Assembly: GCF_003144195.1 (NCBI RefSeq)
Contig: NW_020290049.1
Location: 5,762 to 66,150, forward strand
Length of the DNA stretch: 60,389 nucleotides
Direction of reading: 5' to 3'
Origin: Ceraceosorus guamensis
Taxonomy: Eukaryota > Basidiomycota > Exobasidiomycetes > Ceraceosorales > Ceraceosoraceae
Shown here: in pieces, positions 33,601 through 45,946 of the stretch
How positions within the stretch are numbered: position 1 is the first letter of the stretch
Layout of the letters: every line of letters begins with the position of its first letter
Notes under the pieces: model-generated
What the model was told of the DNA's origin: nothing
Databases searched by the model: none
What the model saw: the letters and a program-made list of their open reading frames with translations, nothing else
Translations under genes and position numbers: made by a program

Positions 33601-33983
33601 ACAAGTCGAGAATCCTGGCGCGCACGTTACGTTCATCGAGCTTGTGGAGGAGCAACACGTGACAGTCGTAACTACGATGCGGTTGCATTATTTGCTCATA
33701 TCGCGCGCGCACACGGATCATGCCAGATTCGCCTTCACGTGCGTATAGCGCTTGCATGCATGCATGCATGGCTGGGTAATCATGAATCACGTGAATGCGC
33801 AGGTGATGCGGGGCTTAGTAATGAGTCACGATCGAGTTGCCTTGGCTACGCTCAATCAGCTTGCTATTCAGCCTTGCGCGTTCTCCCTTGCTATTCCACC
33901 ATTGCACAACAAAACAAAGCATCCATCCAACGCTTCCACCCCCCTCCCGCGTGCACCCCTGCGTGCAATTCCGCCTCCGCAGC
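30622..33983. other. Long intergenic region, no convincing gene
   Basis: About 3.4 kb between the divergent starts of gene A (-) and the FMP25-like gene (+). A 306-codon minus frame (31462-32382) has Cys/Arg-rich random-looking sequence and no homology I recognise, so it is left out. The region holds ACCGC/CCGCA tandem words (31755-31800), a CG-rich alternating run (32804-32836), several CACGTGA words (near 32798, 33003, 33655, 33737, 33787), and a tandem TCGTGAA array at 33558-33597. Both promoters should lie at its ends. Confidence 0.5.
33558..33597 (+). repeat. Tandem TCGTGAA/TCGTGAT words
   Basis: Four to five near-perfect heptamers reading ATCGTGATTCGTGAATCGTG and onward. Related words recur in other spacers of this window (10407-10475 and 42617-42637), on either strand. 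Confidence 0.8.
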
Positions 33984-36900
33984 ATGTTGCCTGTTCGCTC
34001 AAGCACCACACTCTCCCTGCCAGCGAAAGCAAGCCGAACACTTGCTCTTCGACGGGCCGCACGCTTCTCATCATCCTCCCCCTCCTCCTCCTCCTCCACC
34101 TCCTCTGCCAATCTGTACGCGCACATGCCAAAGAGCGGCACGATGTTATGCACAGTTGCTGCTGCCAGACGCTCTTCTCTTGCGCTCAGTGTTGGTCAGG
34201 CACCGACCGGTGCGAGGGCCGTGCATGGCGCTGTCAGGATGGAGGAGAGGATGATGCAGGGATGTGGTAGGATGCTTGCTGATACAAAGTATGCCCGACC
34301 AACTCGCACAGATCTTGCCTTTGGAGCGCAGCGCAGCGCATCGCGCGTCGATCTGTCCACCGCCACGCATCAGCGTCGAACGTACAGCAGCGGCAGCAGG
34401 AGGAGCAGGAGCAGGAGCGGCGGCGAGGGCGATGCGCGCTCTTACGCACTCGACGCACGTACGCTGCTGCTCTCGCTCGCGCTAACGTTCGGCATCTCCC
34501 TCACCTTTTTCCATTCCCTCTTCCTCGATGCTCCACCGCACACCGCCTCTGATGCGGCGGCGGCGGCGGCTAGGATCGATGGAGGGTATGGCACGCTTGA
34601 TGCAGATGCAGAGGGGCAGAGTAGGGATGCGCAAGAGGTGGAGAAGAGTCAGCAGGAGTTGATGAGGGATAGAGCGGATAGGTTGGGCGTTCATGCTTGG
34701 GGTGGTAATCGGTGAGTAGCGGGGCACTGGCGTGGTGGCGGAGGGAGAGGGAGACATGGAGACCAGGTTCAAGGCGCGCGTGCTAACCTTCACTTTCGCT
34801 TTCGCGCTCGCAAGGTACCTGGTGGTAGCGCCCGACGCGCCCTCTCTTACGCTCGTCAAGACACCCAGGCCCATCTCCTACTTTGAAGGCATGGCTTTGC
34901 GCTCCATCGCTTTGATGGAGAAGCACGGCGTCTGCGTGGATGCTGCAGGGGACGTGTATCAGTGGGGCCTGGGATTCTTCGATAGCTCCTCGCGCGACGT
35001 TCTCAAGGGCGTAGTGGGCGCGCTGGACGAGGTGCCGCTGGCTCGTAGGAGGGAAAAGGAAAGGGCAAACGAGCTGGTTCCCAGGTCGAAAGAGACCAGA
35101 GCGAGAGCTCCAATCAAGACGTTGCAGGGAAAGGATATCATCAAGGTGACGGCGAATGATGAAAAGGTGTTTGCGCTGAGCAGAAGAGGAGAGGTCTACG
35201 TCTTCTCGGCATTGCAGAGCTTGCAGGATGCTCATCGCAAAAAGGTCGCGTGGAGCGCAAACCCGTTCAAACTGTTCAATCTGCGCAGCACGGACGAGAT
35301 CGATTACGAAAAGTACGAATTCAAACAGATCGATCGCAATGTGCCTCTGCTCAGTCAGAGCGCCGTAGCTTCGCGTGGACAAGGCAGTGCGGCAGCAGCA
35401 GCAGCAGCTTCATCGAATTCGACCAAAAGAGCGCCTGTACCCGTACAATCTCTGGGCTTTTGCCTACCCAAAGACGAAAAGATCATCGATATCCGCAATG
35501 GCGCTTCTCACTTGTTGGCCCTCTCCTCGCACGGCAGGGTGTTTGTGAGCAGCACAGACGGAGCGGGCAACGAGTATGGACAGTGCGGAACGACGCGGTT
35601 TTGGATCGGAAAGAGGTCGCACGCGCTTGGACAGAGGGGCTCGACGGAGGAGAAAAAGTTCGAACTTGGTGCGTTTAGGGATCAACAGCCGCAGCAGATT
35701 GGAGAGGGAGGAAAGAGCGTGGATCTTTTGGCTCCTCGAGATCCGCATGCTGTGCGCGGTTTACCGGACTGGGCATTGCCGCCGGGTATGGAAGGCTACA
35801 GACCACCTCAACCTTTACCTCGCGCACGGAGAAGCGTGATGACGCAAGACGAAGATTTGGAGCATGCTCTTTCCATTCGCTACAACACCACGCTATTCGA
35901 ACTGCCATCGCTGCGTGGCGTGCCCATCGTAAAGATTGCAGCCGGCTCTCATCACTCCCTAGCCCTCACGGCCAACGGCACTCCGCTGGCTTGGGGAAAG
36001 CAGACGCACGCGGCTACAGGACTTGCGGGAGCTTATCTGGGCATGGAAGCCATTCCCACACCCACCGAAGTCAACCTGAGGAAAGCCATTGCCAGCGATT
36101 CGACCGACGTCACCACCATCCACATTGAGGCTACGGCGGACAACAGCTTCTTCGTCCTCAGCAGGAGAGTTCCGCCCAGGTGAGTGCGCGCGCGCCCGAG
36201 AAAAAGGCCCAGAGGAGGAGACTTGTGTCGCACCGCCAGCGATTCAGTGATTGCCGTGACGTCTCATGGCGTGTACGGCGCGCGCAAGTCCCCCACATCG
36301 TCGACGATTGAAATTGACATCTACGGTTTTCTTCCGCTCTCTCTCTCTCTCTCTCCTTTTCACCCCCACGCGCGTCGCCATCTCTTCGGAAACACACTTT
36401 CCGTCAAAAACAGCAAATCTACACCCCTCTCCACCTCTTCCTCTCGTCAGGCAGAGAGGATAGAAGTGATTGCGTGCGGCAAGGGACAATGGGGAACGTT
36501 GGGAAATGCCATGTGGCCGCATGTCAGTGCGCCTAGTCGGGTCAAGACTGTCAGTGGACTTTTGGAATGTGAGTGTAGGCTGCAGGCTCATGTCCGCGCG
36601 CGCGGGAGAGAGGTGAAGAAGACGCGCTGTGAGCGAGAGCAGAGTTGCTAGGTTCCTGCGCGATGATGAAGATGGAGTGCGATGTTGAAGGAGGCAAAGA
36701 GCTGGGTGGATAGGTGCGGTCTCTGGTTGATCATGCTGACGAGATGAGCCTCCCCTTTTTTTGTGCTTCGCCCTTTTGAAATGCCTCGCGCCAACAGATT
36801 CGGAATTCTCGGGACAGACGCATGCTGTACCTATTCATCATGTGAGTCTTTGTCGTTGGCGCCACGCCACGCCGAGCCGAGCCGACGGGCAAGTCTTTTG

Positions 36901-37735
36901 CGTTCGTTTAGCTTTGCACTGACACGAACTCTCCTTTCGACTCTCCTTTCGATTCGCGCAGATTGCCGCCGGCGCGCCAGGGCACGTAGCCCTGGTACTC
37001 GACACGGTAGACTCTGGCGTCTCCTCTTCCTCTTCCTCTAATTCCGGCAGCGTTCCCACGCACACGGCATTCGGAAGGGACGTGATGGTGTGGGGACACA
37101 ATTCCGCCTTTCAGTTGGGCACGGGAAGGAGAAACAATCTGAACGTGCCGGCGCATCTGCATCCTTTGCCTACGAGACCTGTCTTGCCGGCGGCGGCGCA
37201 GGAACAGCAAGCATCGGGATGGAGGGGTGCGGGAGCAAAGGAAAAGGAGAGGAAGAGGTTGGCGGAGGAGGATGTGAATAGCGGAGCGTTGACGCATATG
37301 CCTGTGAGTTGCGCGTGTGGTGGAGATGCTCGCTCGAGCTGTGTGCGGCTACGAGCATGACGAGGGGGCGCAATAAGCTCATGCGATTGTTGGGAAATTT
37401 CCTCTCTCCCCCCCCCCCCTTGGGCCCCCATCGCAACGCAGCATAATCGTCTGCAGCTATCCTCGACAACGAAGACTTCTTCGCGCGTAGGCAACGTGTC
37501 CAACGTGGACTTGGACCCGGACGCGTGGACGCTGCGAGATGGCGAATCGTCGCCGCGATTGCGAGAAGAGGCGTCGGAGGGGAATGTGTCTGGTACGTCG
37601 CAGGTGGAGAAGACTTGCAATGCAGAGGAGAAGCGAAGGAAGGAGAAGCAAAAGGTGAAGAGGAATGTGCTGGTGGAAGAGGCCATCACGGCGGGCGATA
37701 CGTGCATGGCGGTGTATTGGAAAGCTCAACCTTGA
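33984..37735 (+). CDS. FMP25: Mitochondrial RCC1-repeat protein, FMP25/BCA1-like
   Basis: The yeast relative is an inner-membrane protein needed for assembly of respiratory complex III. Exons 33984-34711, 34815-36179, 36414-36568, 36798-36841, 36962-37303 and 37442-37735 all splice in phase with GT-AG ends. The start MLPVRSSTTLSLPAKASRTL is Arg/Ser-rich and free of acids, like a presequence; the frame is open upstream but this ATG fits best. One membrane segment follows near residues 155-180 (LLLSLALTFGISLTFFHSLF). RCC1-type blade text includes VCVDAAGDVYQWGLGFF, KVFALSRRGEVYVFS, HLLALSSHGRVFVSS with GNEYGQCG, HHSLALTANGTPLAWGKQ, IACGKGQWGTLGNAMWP, and VMVWGHNSAFQLGTGRRNN. A basic C-terminus (EEKRRKEKQKVKRN) precedes ITAGDTCMAVYW. 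Assignment to FMP25 rests on architecture and is not certain. Confidence 0.7.
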
Positions 37736-39707
37736 GTGGGCGTGCGTGTGGGAGGGGCAAGAAAATTTTTTCTTCTTGTCTCCGTACATCGGATGGCGAG
37801 CTTGGGGAGTCGCGGGGGAAAGACGGATTTCAAAGCTTGCCCCTTCACAAGTTCCCCTTTTGACGCTTCTTTGTTCATAGAGCCGAGCACGTCGTAAAGT
37901 GCCGAGAGCATCGCAAAGCAGCGAGCGGAAAAATTTCATGCCCCCCCGCGCAACGCATTGCACGTGTTCTTATAGATCTATACGCCCCGCTCCGCCCCCG
38001 TCATTCGCGTGAGCATGAGTTGGACGTGAGGAGGGGGGCGCGGCACGAAAGCGCTCAGTTTGCCGTCTAGGAGCCAAGCTGAGTAGACGTTGTCGTGCTG
38101 CTCAAGAGTTCGGCAGGAAGAATGTGCGCGCGGAGGGAGAGAAGGGGGGATTGATCGAGATGTGGGAGGTTTCCTGCGATTTCGGGAGTGGGGGGAATGC
38201 ATGGATGCACGCTTTTGTGGGCGATTTGGAGGGGGGTAATGTACGACTTGGCCCAGATTGCTGGCCTTTGGCCCCCCTCCCGGGGCTGTGATCACGTTCG
38301 AGATGGAAAACATTGCTCAAGACCTTTCCCGATCAAGGTTCGAGTTGCGGTCTTCGTTTGGGGCCACTTTGAAGGGGGAAGGAAGTCGAAGGCTGGAGGT
38401 TTCTGAAAGCAGGGGCAAGGAAGCGTAAAGTTCTCCTTCACGAGCGAAGAGAAAGGGGGTCCCCTCGTCAAGATTCCCTGCCCCGCACATCTGGTAGGAA
38501 AATCCGTACACGATTCCCTGCCCCGCATTCCTCTTTCTTCTCTAGCGTCGCACCTTCCCACAGGAAATTCTGCTCTTCAAGAACGGTCAGTACAAACCCC
38601 GCGTTGCCCTTCGTTGCCAAAATTCGCGCACCGATCAGCATGCAGCGCTCCGGCGCGGATCAAAGCTTCGCAAAGGTGCAATCCACTGCAGCGCTTCGCC
38701 CGAGCTGCAACAATCACAAGTGTCGAGCTTCTTGCATTCGAAGTCGAAGAAAGCTAGCGAAAGTGAATCAGAAGGGAATAGGAAGCTCCGAAGACGAAGA
38801 CCCCTCCCCTCCACTCCCCCATCCAAGCCGCTCGACCGACCGGCACGTGAAGAAAAAAAAGGCCCCCTCGCCCCGACACCCTTGGTCTTCCGTCCCGCCC
38901 AGCGATAAAGATGTAGGCTTTGCCCACCAAACCTCTATCTACACGTAACGCGCCCCCTCCTTCGTACCAAGTCGCGCATCCCCTCTCCAAACACTCTGCG
39001 AACACGGACCCCCCCACTCCGTCGCTGCAAATCAAACTCCAGCCCAGCCAATCCTTCAAGCCCCCATCTCTCTCGCATCCCCCCTCCCCACCCCCCGCAC
39101 GAAGCGCAGCAGGGGTGCCCGCACGAACAAAAAGTTTCCGGCACAAATAAATGGTTCAAGTGGGGGTTCAATGCAGATTCATTCGCACATCTGCCGGCTG
39201 GGGCCGTCTTTGTTTGTACCCAAGGGGCGCGCAGGCGCGCATTTTATCTTGCTTTCTACATCTGGACTTTTGCATCTCGCACTCTTCAGCACTCGGCGAA
39301 CAGGAAGGTGACGGTGAGAGGGGAGAGGGGGGGGGGGAAGATTTGCACATGCGCAGAAAAAGTTGCGCGTGGAGGTTTTGCTCCATCTTGGGAAAAGGGC
39401 CCCCCCCCCCCCCTCCCCCCATCTGGTCCCCTCCTTTCGTTCGCGATGCACGAATTTGGCCGAGAGAGATTGCGCGAATTGAAATTGGGCCCAGCCCGGT
39501 CCGTGACTTGTTGTCAAAGAGATTCGACGCAGTCAAGCCCTCTTGGTGAATATCTGCAATCGTAGGCCTGCCTTCTTCTTTGCCGAGGTGACGGCGCAAT
39601 CGAAGGGGAGAAACAGAATGCATGTTCCCATCTGATCCCAGAGGCACCTGCACCTTCCCAACCAGACCTGCTCGCCTCACCTACCGCTCAAATACCCCCA
39701 GCCCATG
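37736..39707. other. Convergent intergenic region, no convincing gene
   Basis: About 2 kb between two gene ends. It is rich in homopolymer C and G runs (for example 39401-39420) and short frames without resemblance. Nothing recognisable as a gene or RNA. Confidence 0.5.
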
Positions 39708-42422
39708 TTACTCTTCCTCATCGCTCTCCGTCTCAAACTCCTGCTCCTCCTCCTCCCCGGCTTCATCCTGCACGGTGGCCTGCTTCCTCAGTTGCGCAAT
39801 ATCAAAACGGGGACCATCTCCATTGGGATAGATGAAAGTCGTGCCTGCACCGTGCAGCCTGATGCCGGCAGCGCGCAGCATGGCATCTGCTTGGGCCCTG
39901 TATTCCGGAGTCGAATCGGCGTCTACCTGTAGAGGTTGCGACGCTGACGAGGTCGAGCCGGATGCACGTGCCTGTGCCGGTGCAGATCTGGACGTAGATG
40001 CAGGTGTAGACGCCTTGGCCGGTGCGGACGTCGAAGCGGACGTTGATCCAGGTCGAAAAGCGCCCGATCCAAACGTACCAGATCCGAACTGAAAGACCTC
40101 CTTGTTCTTGCCCTTTCCTTTATTCTTATCCAAAGACGCGCTCGCTAAAGGCGGCGAAGGGTCAATGGGCGATGCGCTTTTCACCTTCGTGCTCTTTTTC
40201 TCCTTTGCTGCCGTTGCACTCGCACTCGCACTCGCAGTCGCAGCCGCAACGTCCGAGACCGATTGCGACGCAGAGGCGGAACCGGAAGCAGCGGCGGAAG
40301 CGAGAAACTTGATGAGGGCTTTCCTAGCGTCCGAATTTCCAAAGGGTCCCAAGACGATGGTCTGAACCTTGTACGTCGGTTTCTCTTTTGCCTTTTGAAA
40401 AGCTTTCTGTCCAGCTGCGCCGCCACTCTTCGCTCCAGACTTGTGCTTTGCTGACTTGGCGGCACCAGAGCTGGAGCGGTTGGATGAGCGATGCGCATGT
40501 GGCGCTGCAAGACCGGCAGCGTTGTGCGTCGAGCTAGCCGATGCGCTAGCCGTACCATTGTTGGAGCTGAATGGTCCATTGGCGTGACCTTGACCCGCAG
40601 CACTTGGGTCGAGGCCAAAGAGCCTCACGGCAGCCTGTCTCGCTTCCTCCTCGAATCGAGCACCTTGACTCCTTTGATGTCCGCAAAGATCGCATCGCTG
40701 CTCGGTCAATGGCAGCGGGGCAAAGCAGCCCATGCAAGGTTGCAGCAACGTCGAGCCGCACACTGTGCAGTAGATGGCATCGACATCGACCGTCGGTGGG
40801 GCATCCTCGCGACAATACATGCAGGCTCGTAGAAGGGCGGGATTAGCCGTTTGCGCGGGAGGATGGCTTGCGCCGTTTTCGAGTCCCGCCGCAACTCCAG
40901 CTCCAGCTCCAGCTGGACCTGCACCGCCATGTCCATTCCTTCCGCCCATTTCTGTGCCCGAATCTTCTTCCTCTTCCGACTCTTGCCCGTCGGGTGGCGC
41001 GAACGGAACACCAACAATTGTAGCCCTGCAGTGAGAACAATCGCAAAAGTTGACGTCGCCTCCTGCTGCGAGTCGCGTCGGACCATGCTCGACCTTTTTG
41101 TGCTTGTCGCCGGGTCTGGGAGGCAAGGTTTGAATGATTCCTGACCTCAGATAACTGATGAGCGCAAAGAGCAGAGCCTTGATGAGCTTCTTCGAGCGTG
41201 ATTGCGAGACGCTCGGCTCGCATGCCTTTTCGACGAGACTGGTGCAGAGCGCGCTCAGATGGGCGTCGGTGCTGCACAGCTCCGTGATGCTCTACACAGA
41301 GACAAGCGCATGGTCAGCGAGGGCGCAGACGTAGAAAGCCAGAGCGAGCACGAGAGGTAGCCAATCGCGCCAAGACTGACCTCGAGCATGCTTGTGATCA
41401 GTGCTTCCGTCACATCGTCGTGCGCGGTGATGCTAGGATCAGCCATGGCCTCTTTGACAAAGGACAGGTCCTTTGGCAGTTGTTTCCTGCACTCTGCCAG
41501 CGCAGCTTCTCTCAGCTGCACCATTTCCAGCTATCAGAGGGGATGTTTGTCAGACTCGCGCTCGCGCGTTCAGACGAGGTGCTGCAGCTCACGCGATCCG
41601 CCAATTCGTACAGAGCTACGAGAGCTGGTGCTTGAAGCGACCTGACAGTCAGAGCAGCATCTCGATGATACTGCAATGCGAGCGAGACGGACACTCTCAG
41701 CTTCGCCTCTCGACTCGCTGTACGCCATTTGGGCATGGCGAAGGGCCTAGCTGTGCTGCGCGACTCACGATGAAAGCAACGACGGACTTGAGGCTATCGT
41801 AATCGGTGTCCAATTCCACTTTCAAAGCGGACTTGTCCTATGGTCACAGACGAGGCACGATGCAAACCATTCAGCACTCCTTGTGCCTCGCCGCTTATCC
41901 GAACGCTCACCTTCTACTCACCTGCTTCACATCTCCCAAAGTCTTGGCTTCCTGCCACTCGCTCTCCTTTCCCAAGCTGCTCTTAAAGTGGGAGAACTAG
42001 ACGAGGATCATGCTGTGCACCGCGATGCTCCTAGGTGTCGGCGCCGTGCCCATGGCGGTGCTAGAAGTCCTCTTTGCTTCTTTTGCGCGGGCATAAGCCG
42101 TACTAGGTGGAGCAGGAGCCTTGGTGCTGCTAAGGAAACCCTTTGAGAACAGTCCAGCTTTCGCAGCTGCGCTCGTCGCTTCGACGCGCGGGGATGCAGC
42201 AGCAGCGGGAGCGGCAGCAGACGAGTGATCCGAGTCGAAGCCGTCATCTAGCAGTGCCACCAGTTCCACATCCGCTGCTGGCCATGCCGCCATCTGCAAC
42301 TTGTTCAGTATTCGATCTTTTTCGCTCTGCTGATGGCCCAACATCATGGAGAGGCCGTCTAGTGGGACTGACGCCGAGTTGCCGCCGCCGCCGCCGCCGC
42401 CGCCGCTAGGATGGGAGGACAT
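39708..42422 (-). CDS. Conserved-looking protein with helical N-terminus and zinc-ribbon-type cysteines, function unknown
   Basis: Exons from the right: 42422 to about 42015 (join uncertain), about 41980-41922, 41837-41769, 41670-41593, 41530-41381, 41291-39708 (TAA). Apart from the first join, donors and acceptors are canonical and in phase. The N-terminus is Gly-rich (MSSHPSGGG) and then has a helical segment with QQSEKDRILNKLQMAAWPAA. Middle exons encode amphipathic helices, such as SLKSVVAFIYHRDAALTVR and LQAPALVALYELADR. The last exon holds FCDCSHC, then a run of CxxC pairs: CMYCRED, YCTVCGS, PCMGCFA and CDLCGHQR, resembling a double zinc ribbon. A Ser/Ala/Lys-rich tail follows, ending with a very acidic stretch. 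I do not recognise the family; the tail suggests a nuclear or scaffold role at most. Confidence 0.6.
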
Positions 42423-43440
42423 GTTGGAGGTGGAGTGGGCGCTGGAAGGGGGAGGGAGAATGAGATATGGGTGTGTGGTTGTGAGGGTGACGCTGGCTAT
42501 AGCCCTGACGCGAGCGGGGTGAGCTCGGCAGAAGATCGCGTGCCTAATGGAGGTGGAGGATGAGAAGAGGAAGAAATGATCGAGTCAGCAAAGACCGCAA
42601 ATGTCCACCGCATGCGCTCGTGACTCGTGACTCGTGACTGCGATGGCTTGATTCCCGCTCAAGATCAAGAACTGCAAGCTCTGCAACCGAGTGCAGTCGA
42701 GGCACGAGTGCAAGAGATGTGTGCATCTAGATGATATCATGCTGCTGCTGCCCATGCGACGCACCACCACTCTTCGCTATACGCCCATGTAGGATCGCGG
42801 TAGCGCAGACTCGTGACCACTACTGTCGTTCGAAATGATTGCTTGATCCTCGATTGTACTCGAGCTTGCTTGCTTCATTGCTTGCTCACGAGTCGCTGTT
42901 ATGAGTTCGACTTCAACGACTGCTCTTAATTGTGTCTGTCCCATACGCAGCTGCGCCCCTTTTGTGAGCGCATATGCGCAGCCTACAGCAGCCATCTCGC
43001 TGGCGCTGCTCCCCCATCAGAATGTCCAATCTAACGCCCAACTCGCGCCCACAACAGCCCCACTTTGACTCACGAGAGGTGCAATTTGTTGTCGAGGTAT
43101 GAATAGATGATAGATGAGTGGCGCACATCGAGCCTACGCCGTGCGTGCGATGCCAGAGGTCGTCATTCAGATGATTCTTGATTGTCGTGTGACAAACTTT
43201 GACTGGTGCACTCACTCGTCCGTATGAAATCATGCAAGAATGCGGGGCCTATCAAGCGGAGGCTGCACGTGCGCCGCACCCGCGGTCCACTGGGGCGCTC
43301 GCTAGCTTGTACCACACGCCTTAGCTACATGGCTCAAAGCACGCTGCAATCGCGCAACAAATCCGTGACCTTGGCGCTCGCGCTCGCGCTCGGGCCAGCA
43401 AGCTGCTGTATCCGCTCGCTCGTACGACAAGAGCATGACC

Positions 43441-43460
43441 TGCACGTGCACGTGCACGTG
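43441..43460 (+). promoter_or_regulatory. Overlapping CACGTG (E-box) array
   Basis: The 6-base unit GCACGT is repeated about three times, giving three overlapping palindromic CACGTG cores, the last extended to CACGTGA. bHLH factors of the Cbf1/USF type bind such cores. No gene start lies within about 1 kb, so a regulatory role is uncertain. Confidence 0.5.
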
Positions 43461-44314
43461 ACGCGACATTTCCCCCCCAGCCCCCATGCAGCTTTCTTTT
43501 TGCCCCCCTTTGCCCGCGCCTATCAAAATCTCGTTCATCACAAGCTTGCCACCCTCGAAAGTCTTGCAGAAAAGGGAATGGGGGGGCGCGTAACCCTCAT
43601 CTCGCCTGTCTGCGCGGAGAATACGAACTCGCAACAAGACGATCAGCGCACGAAGGAGGGCGGGGCGAGTCCGGTCCGGCTGCTTGCGCTGGTGGGTCGA
43701 TCTTGTGTGCGGACTTGACCGCAGTGAATGATATGGGGGTGGTGGGATGGATGATGGGGTTTCGCAACGCGCAGGAAAGCCTCCACTCCGTGATTCTCCG
43801 TCGGCCTGTCATCTTGCGCTCCATCGCATGTGAGGCTTGAGTGGGGAAAGAAATCTTGAATCCCCAGCAAATCGAATCACGTGAGTGTTTTAACGATGTG
43901 AAGATCAAATTTGGTAGAGTCAAGTCATGGTATATATGATGGAGTCTTGAGTTTGAGCAAGAGCCGTGGGTATTTGGCATGTCTCATGAGGCGCGAGTCA
44001 CCAGTGTGTCCAACCGATGGCCCGCATCGAATCACCATTTGAATTTGACAGCATTCGTGATCACTCCCACCATTCTGATTGCCATCACCCGACCGACCGA
44101 CCGACACGTTACAGTACACCTTATGCATCTTTGCCCCTGCAGCAGTCGAAAGTGCGCATGCGCATGGGAAGCGGCAGTTCGAGTCTTTGAGTGTCAGTGT
44201 CGCACGATGCAGCTATATAGGGGCCACTCTGACTGGTGCAGTGCGGCGAGTTATAGAGCCGCGAGTGATGAGCAATCGCGCGCGCGCGGTACTCAGCTGT
44301 GACCACGCCAACAC

Positions 44315-44316
<2 letters not shown>

Positions 44317-44366
<50 letters not shown>
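44317..44366 (+). repeat. CA dinucleotide microsatellite
   Basis: About twenty-five CA units, interrupted only at the right end (CATACATC). It lies in the long spacer between the zinc-ribbon gene and the hydrolase gene. Confidence 0.95.
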
Positions 44367-44370
<4 letters not shown>

Positions 44371-45102
44371 TCAGCATGCAAGGACGCGCGCGCAATGTGA
44401 CGCGGTGCGGTGCGGTCGCCGCGCGTCTTGATTTCTCACCAGCATGCCCACTCGATCGTGAACTCTACGACGCTACCGCAAGCGGCCGGGTGGGCTCGTA
44501 GCGTCAGACCTGCTGCCACGACATGACGCACTCGTGGCCCTTCATTGGGCGACTTCCATTCAATTCCAGTCCTTGACTACATTCAAGACGGAAGCAACGT
44601 GCTCGCGTTCCAAAAGTATCCCATGCAATTTGGTAAGCCATCTCGGCCGGCGCACAAGGTGGAGGGGCGGGGGCAAGAGATGCGATCCTTTGCACCTTCA
44701 ATAGTTGGACATGAGCCATGCGAATGGATGGTGTGTGGAGGTCAATTCATTTGTCAATTGCTGCCACGGGCCCACGGGTGCTTTGCGGCTGCTGCTGCAT
44801 GCGGCCGGCGTATCATCGTACAGCACAGCATCGATGCGGGATCTACACGATGCATGCATGCTGCGCGCGCGAGGGGCAGCTTGTAGCAGATTTCAGTCGG
44901 CAAGTGCAGCAAGCCGCCGAGTAGTCACGGGTGCGTCCGTTCGCGTACTGTGCAGTCAAACAGTCTCCGAGAGTCGCGAGTATGTTGTGCTGCTTGGCCG
45001 TCAGGCTTGTCGGCGGTACGCTAGCGTGCACACCCCAGTCGCGAGTCATTTGCCTGCAGTAGCAACCCCCCAATCAGCAGGCAATTTCGTCATACTCAAC
45101 GT

Positions 45103-45136
45103 GCAGTACCGTAGCTTACGGTACGGTACGGTACGG
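45103..45136 (+). repeat. Inverted repeat GTACCGTA/TACGGTAC followed by ACGGT tandem units
   Basis: GTACCGTA and TACGGTAC face each other across a 3-base loop, and the right arm continues as four overlapping ACGGT units. The structure could form a small hairpin. No gene overlaps it. Confidence 0.75.
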
Positions 45137-45202
45137 TAACATTACCAGCCGAGCTCAGAAGGGCCGGCCGCAAGCACCGCTCGCTCCACCTGCTTGCAGT
45201 TC

Positions 45203-45273
45203 GGGCTCGTGCTCGTGCTCGTGCTCGTGCTCCTGCTCCTGCTCCTGCTCGTGCTCCTGCTCCTGCTCGTGCT
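45203..45273 (+). repeat. Imperfect GCTCGT/GCTCCT hexamer array
   Basis: About twelve hexamers alternate between GCTCGT and GCTCCT. Both strands are open through it, but the encoded Leu-Val or Glu-His runs look like repeat translation only. Confidence 0.85.
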
Positions 45274-45946
45274 CAGGCTCAGTCTCAATCTCCATCCCGT
45301 TTGGCCCCTCCGCGCGCGGCAATCCGTCCGGGCAGCCATCTGCGGATTTTCCCAAGCAGTGATAGAGCGAAAGAGTGAGACATCGGCACGGCATCTTGAA
45401 TCTGCGTCCGCGCCCGCGCGTCCTCTTTCCAAGGTTTCTCCGCCCTGCTTACCTAGCTATACAGACGCGGACGGCAGCAAGCATGCATGCACCTGCGGCG
45501 AATAGGCCAGACTCACACTGCAGATCGATCGGCGCTCCGTCTGGTGTCTATGCCAGACATGCTGGTCTGATACTTTTGATTCCATGCTTGTGCGTGCGAG
45601 TCCGTCCAGTCCAGCTGCATGCATTCATGCATGCATGCAGGCAGTCTCGAGTTCTCAAGCTCCGTCAGGCCGGGGCCTCAATCTTGTGCTAGCGAAGGCC
45701 GGCAGAGGTGGAGGGGGGAGACAGAGGAAGGAAGTGGTGTTGCAGCCTGCGGCTCCACTCACGCTAACGGCTTTGCAGCTCCACCATCCAGCACCCCGGT
45801 GCGAGCCAGAGCTATAATACGGCGAACCACGTACCTCCTATTCAGCCCCTCACCACACACCCACGCAACATCTCATCCTCACATCCTACTCGCGCTCACA
45901 TTCGACCACGACGACGACGACGTTGGACCATTTTCGCGGATCGACC

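Larger units (their letters stand above)
42423..45946. other. Long divergent intergenic region with microsatellites, no convincing gene
   Basis: About 3.5 kb between the starts of the zinc-ribbon gene (-) and the hydrolase gene (+). Open frames are short and do not resemble proteins. It contains GACTCGTGA words (42617-42637), an overlapping CACGTG array (43441-43460), a CACGTGA word near 43877, a CA repeat (44317-44366), an inverted/tandem GGTAC element (45103-45136) and an imperfect GCTCGT/GCTCCT array (45203-45273). A TATA-like GCTATAATAC lies about 140 bases before the hydrolase start. Confidence 0.5.
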
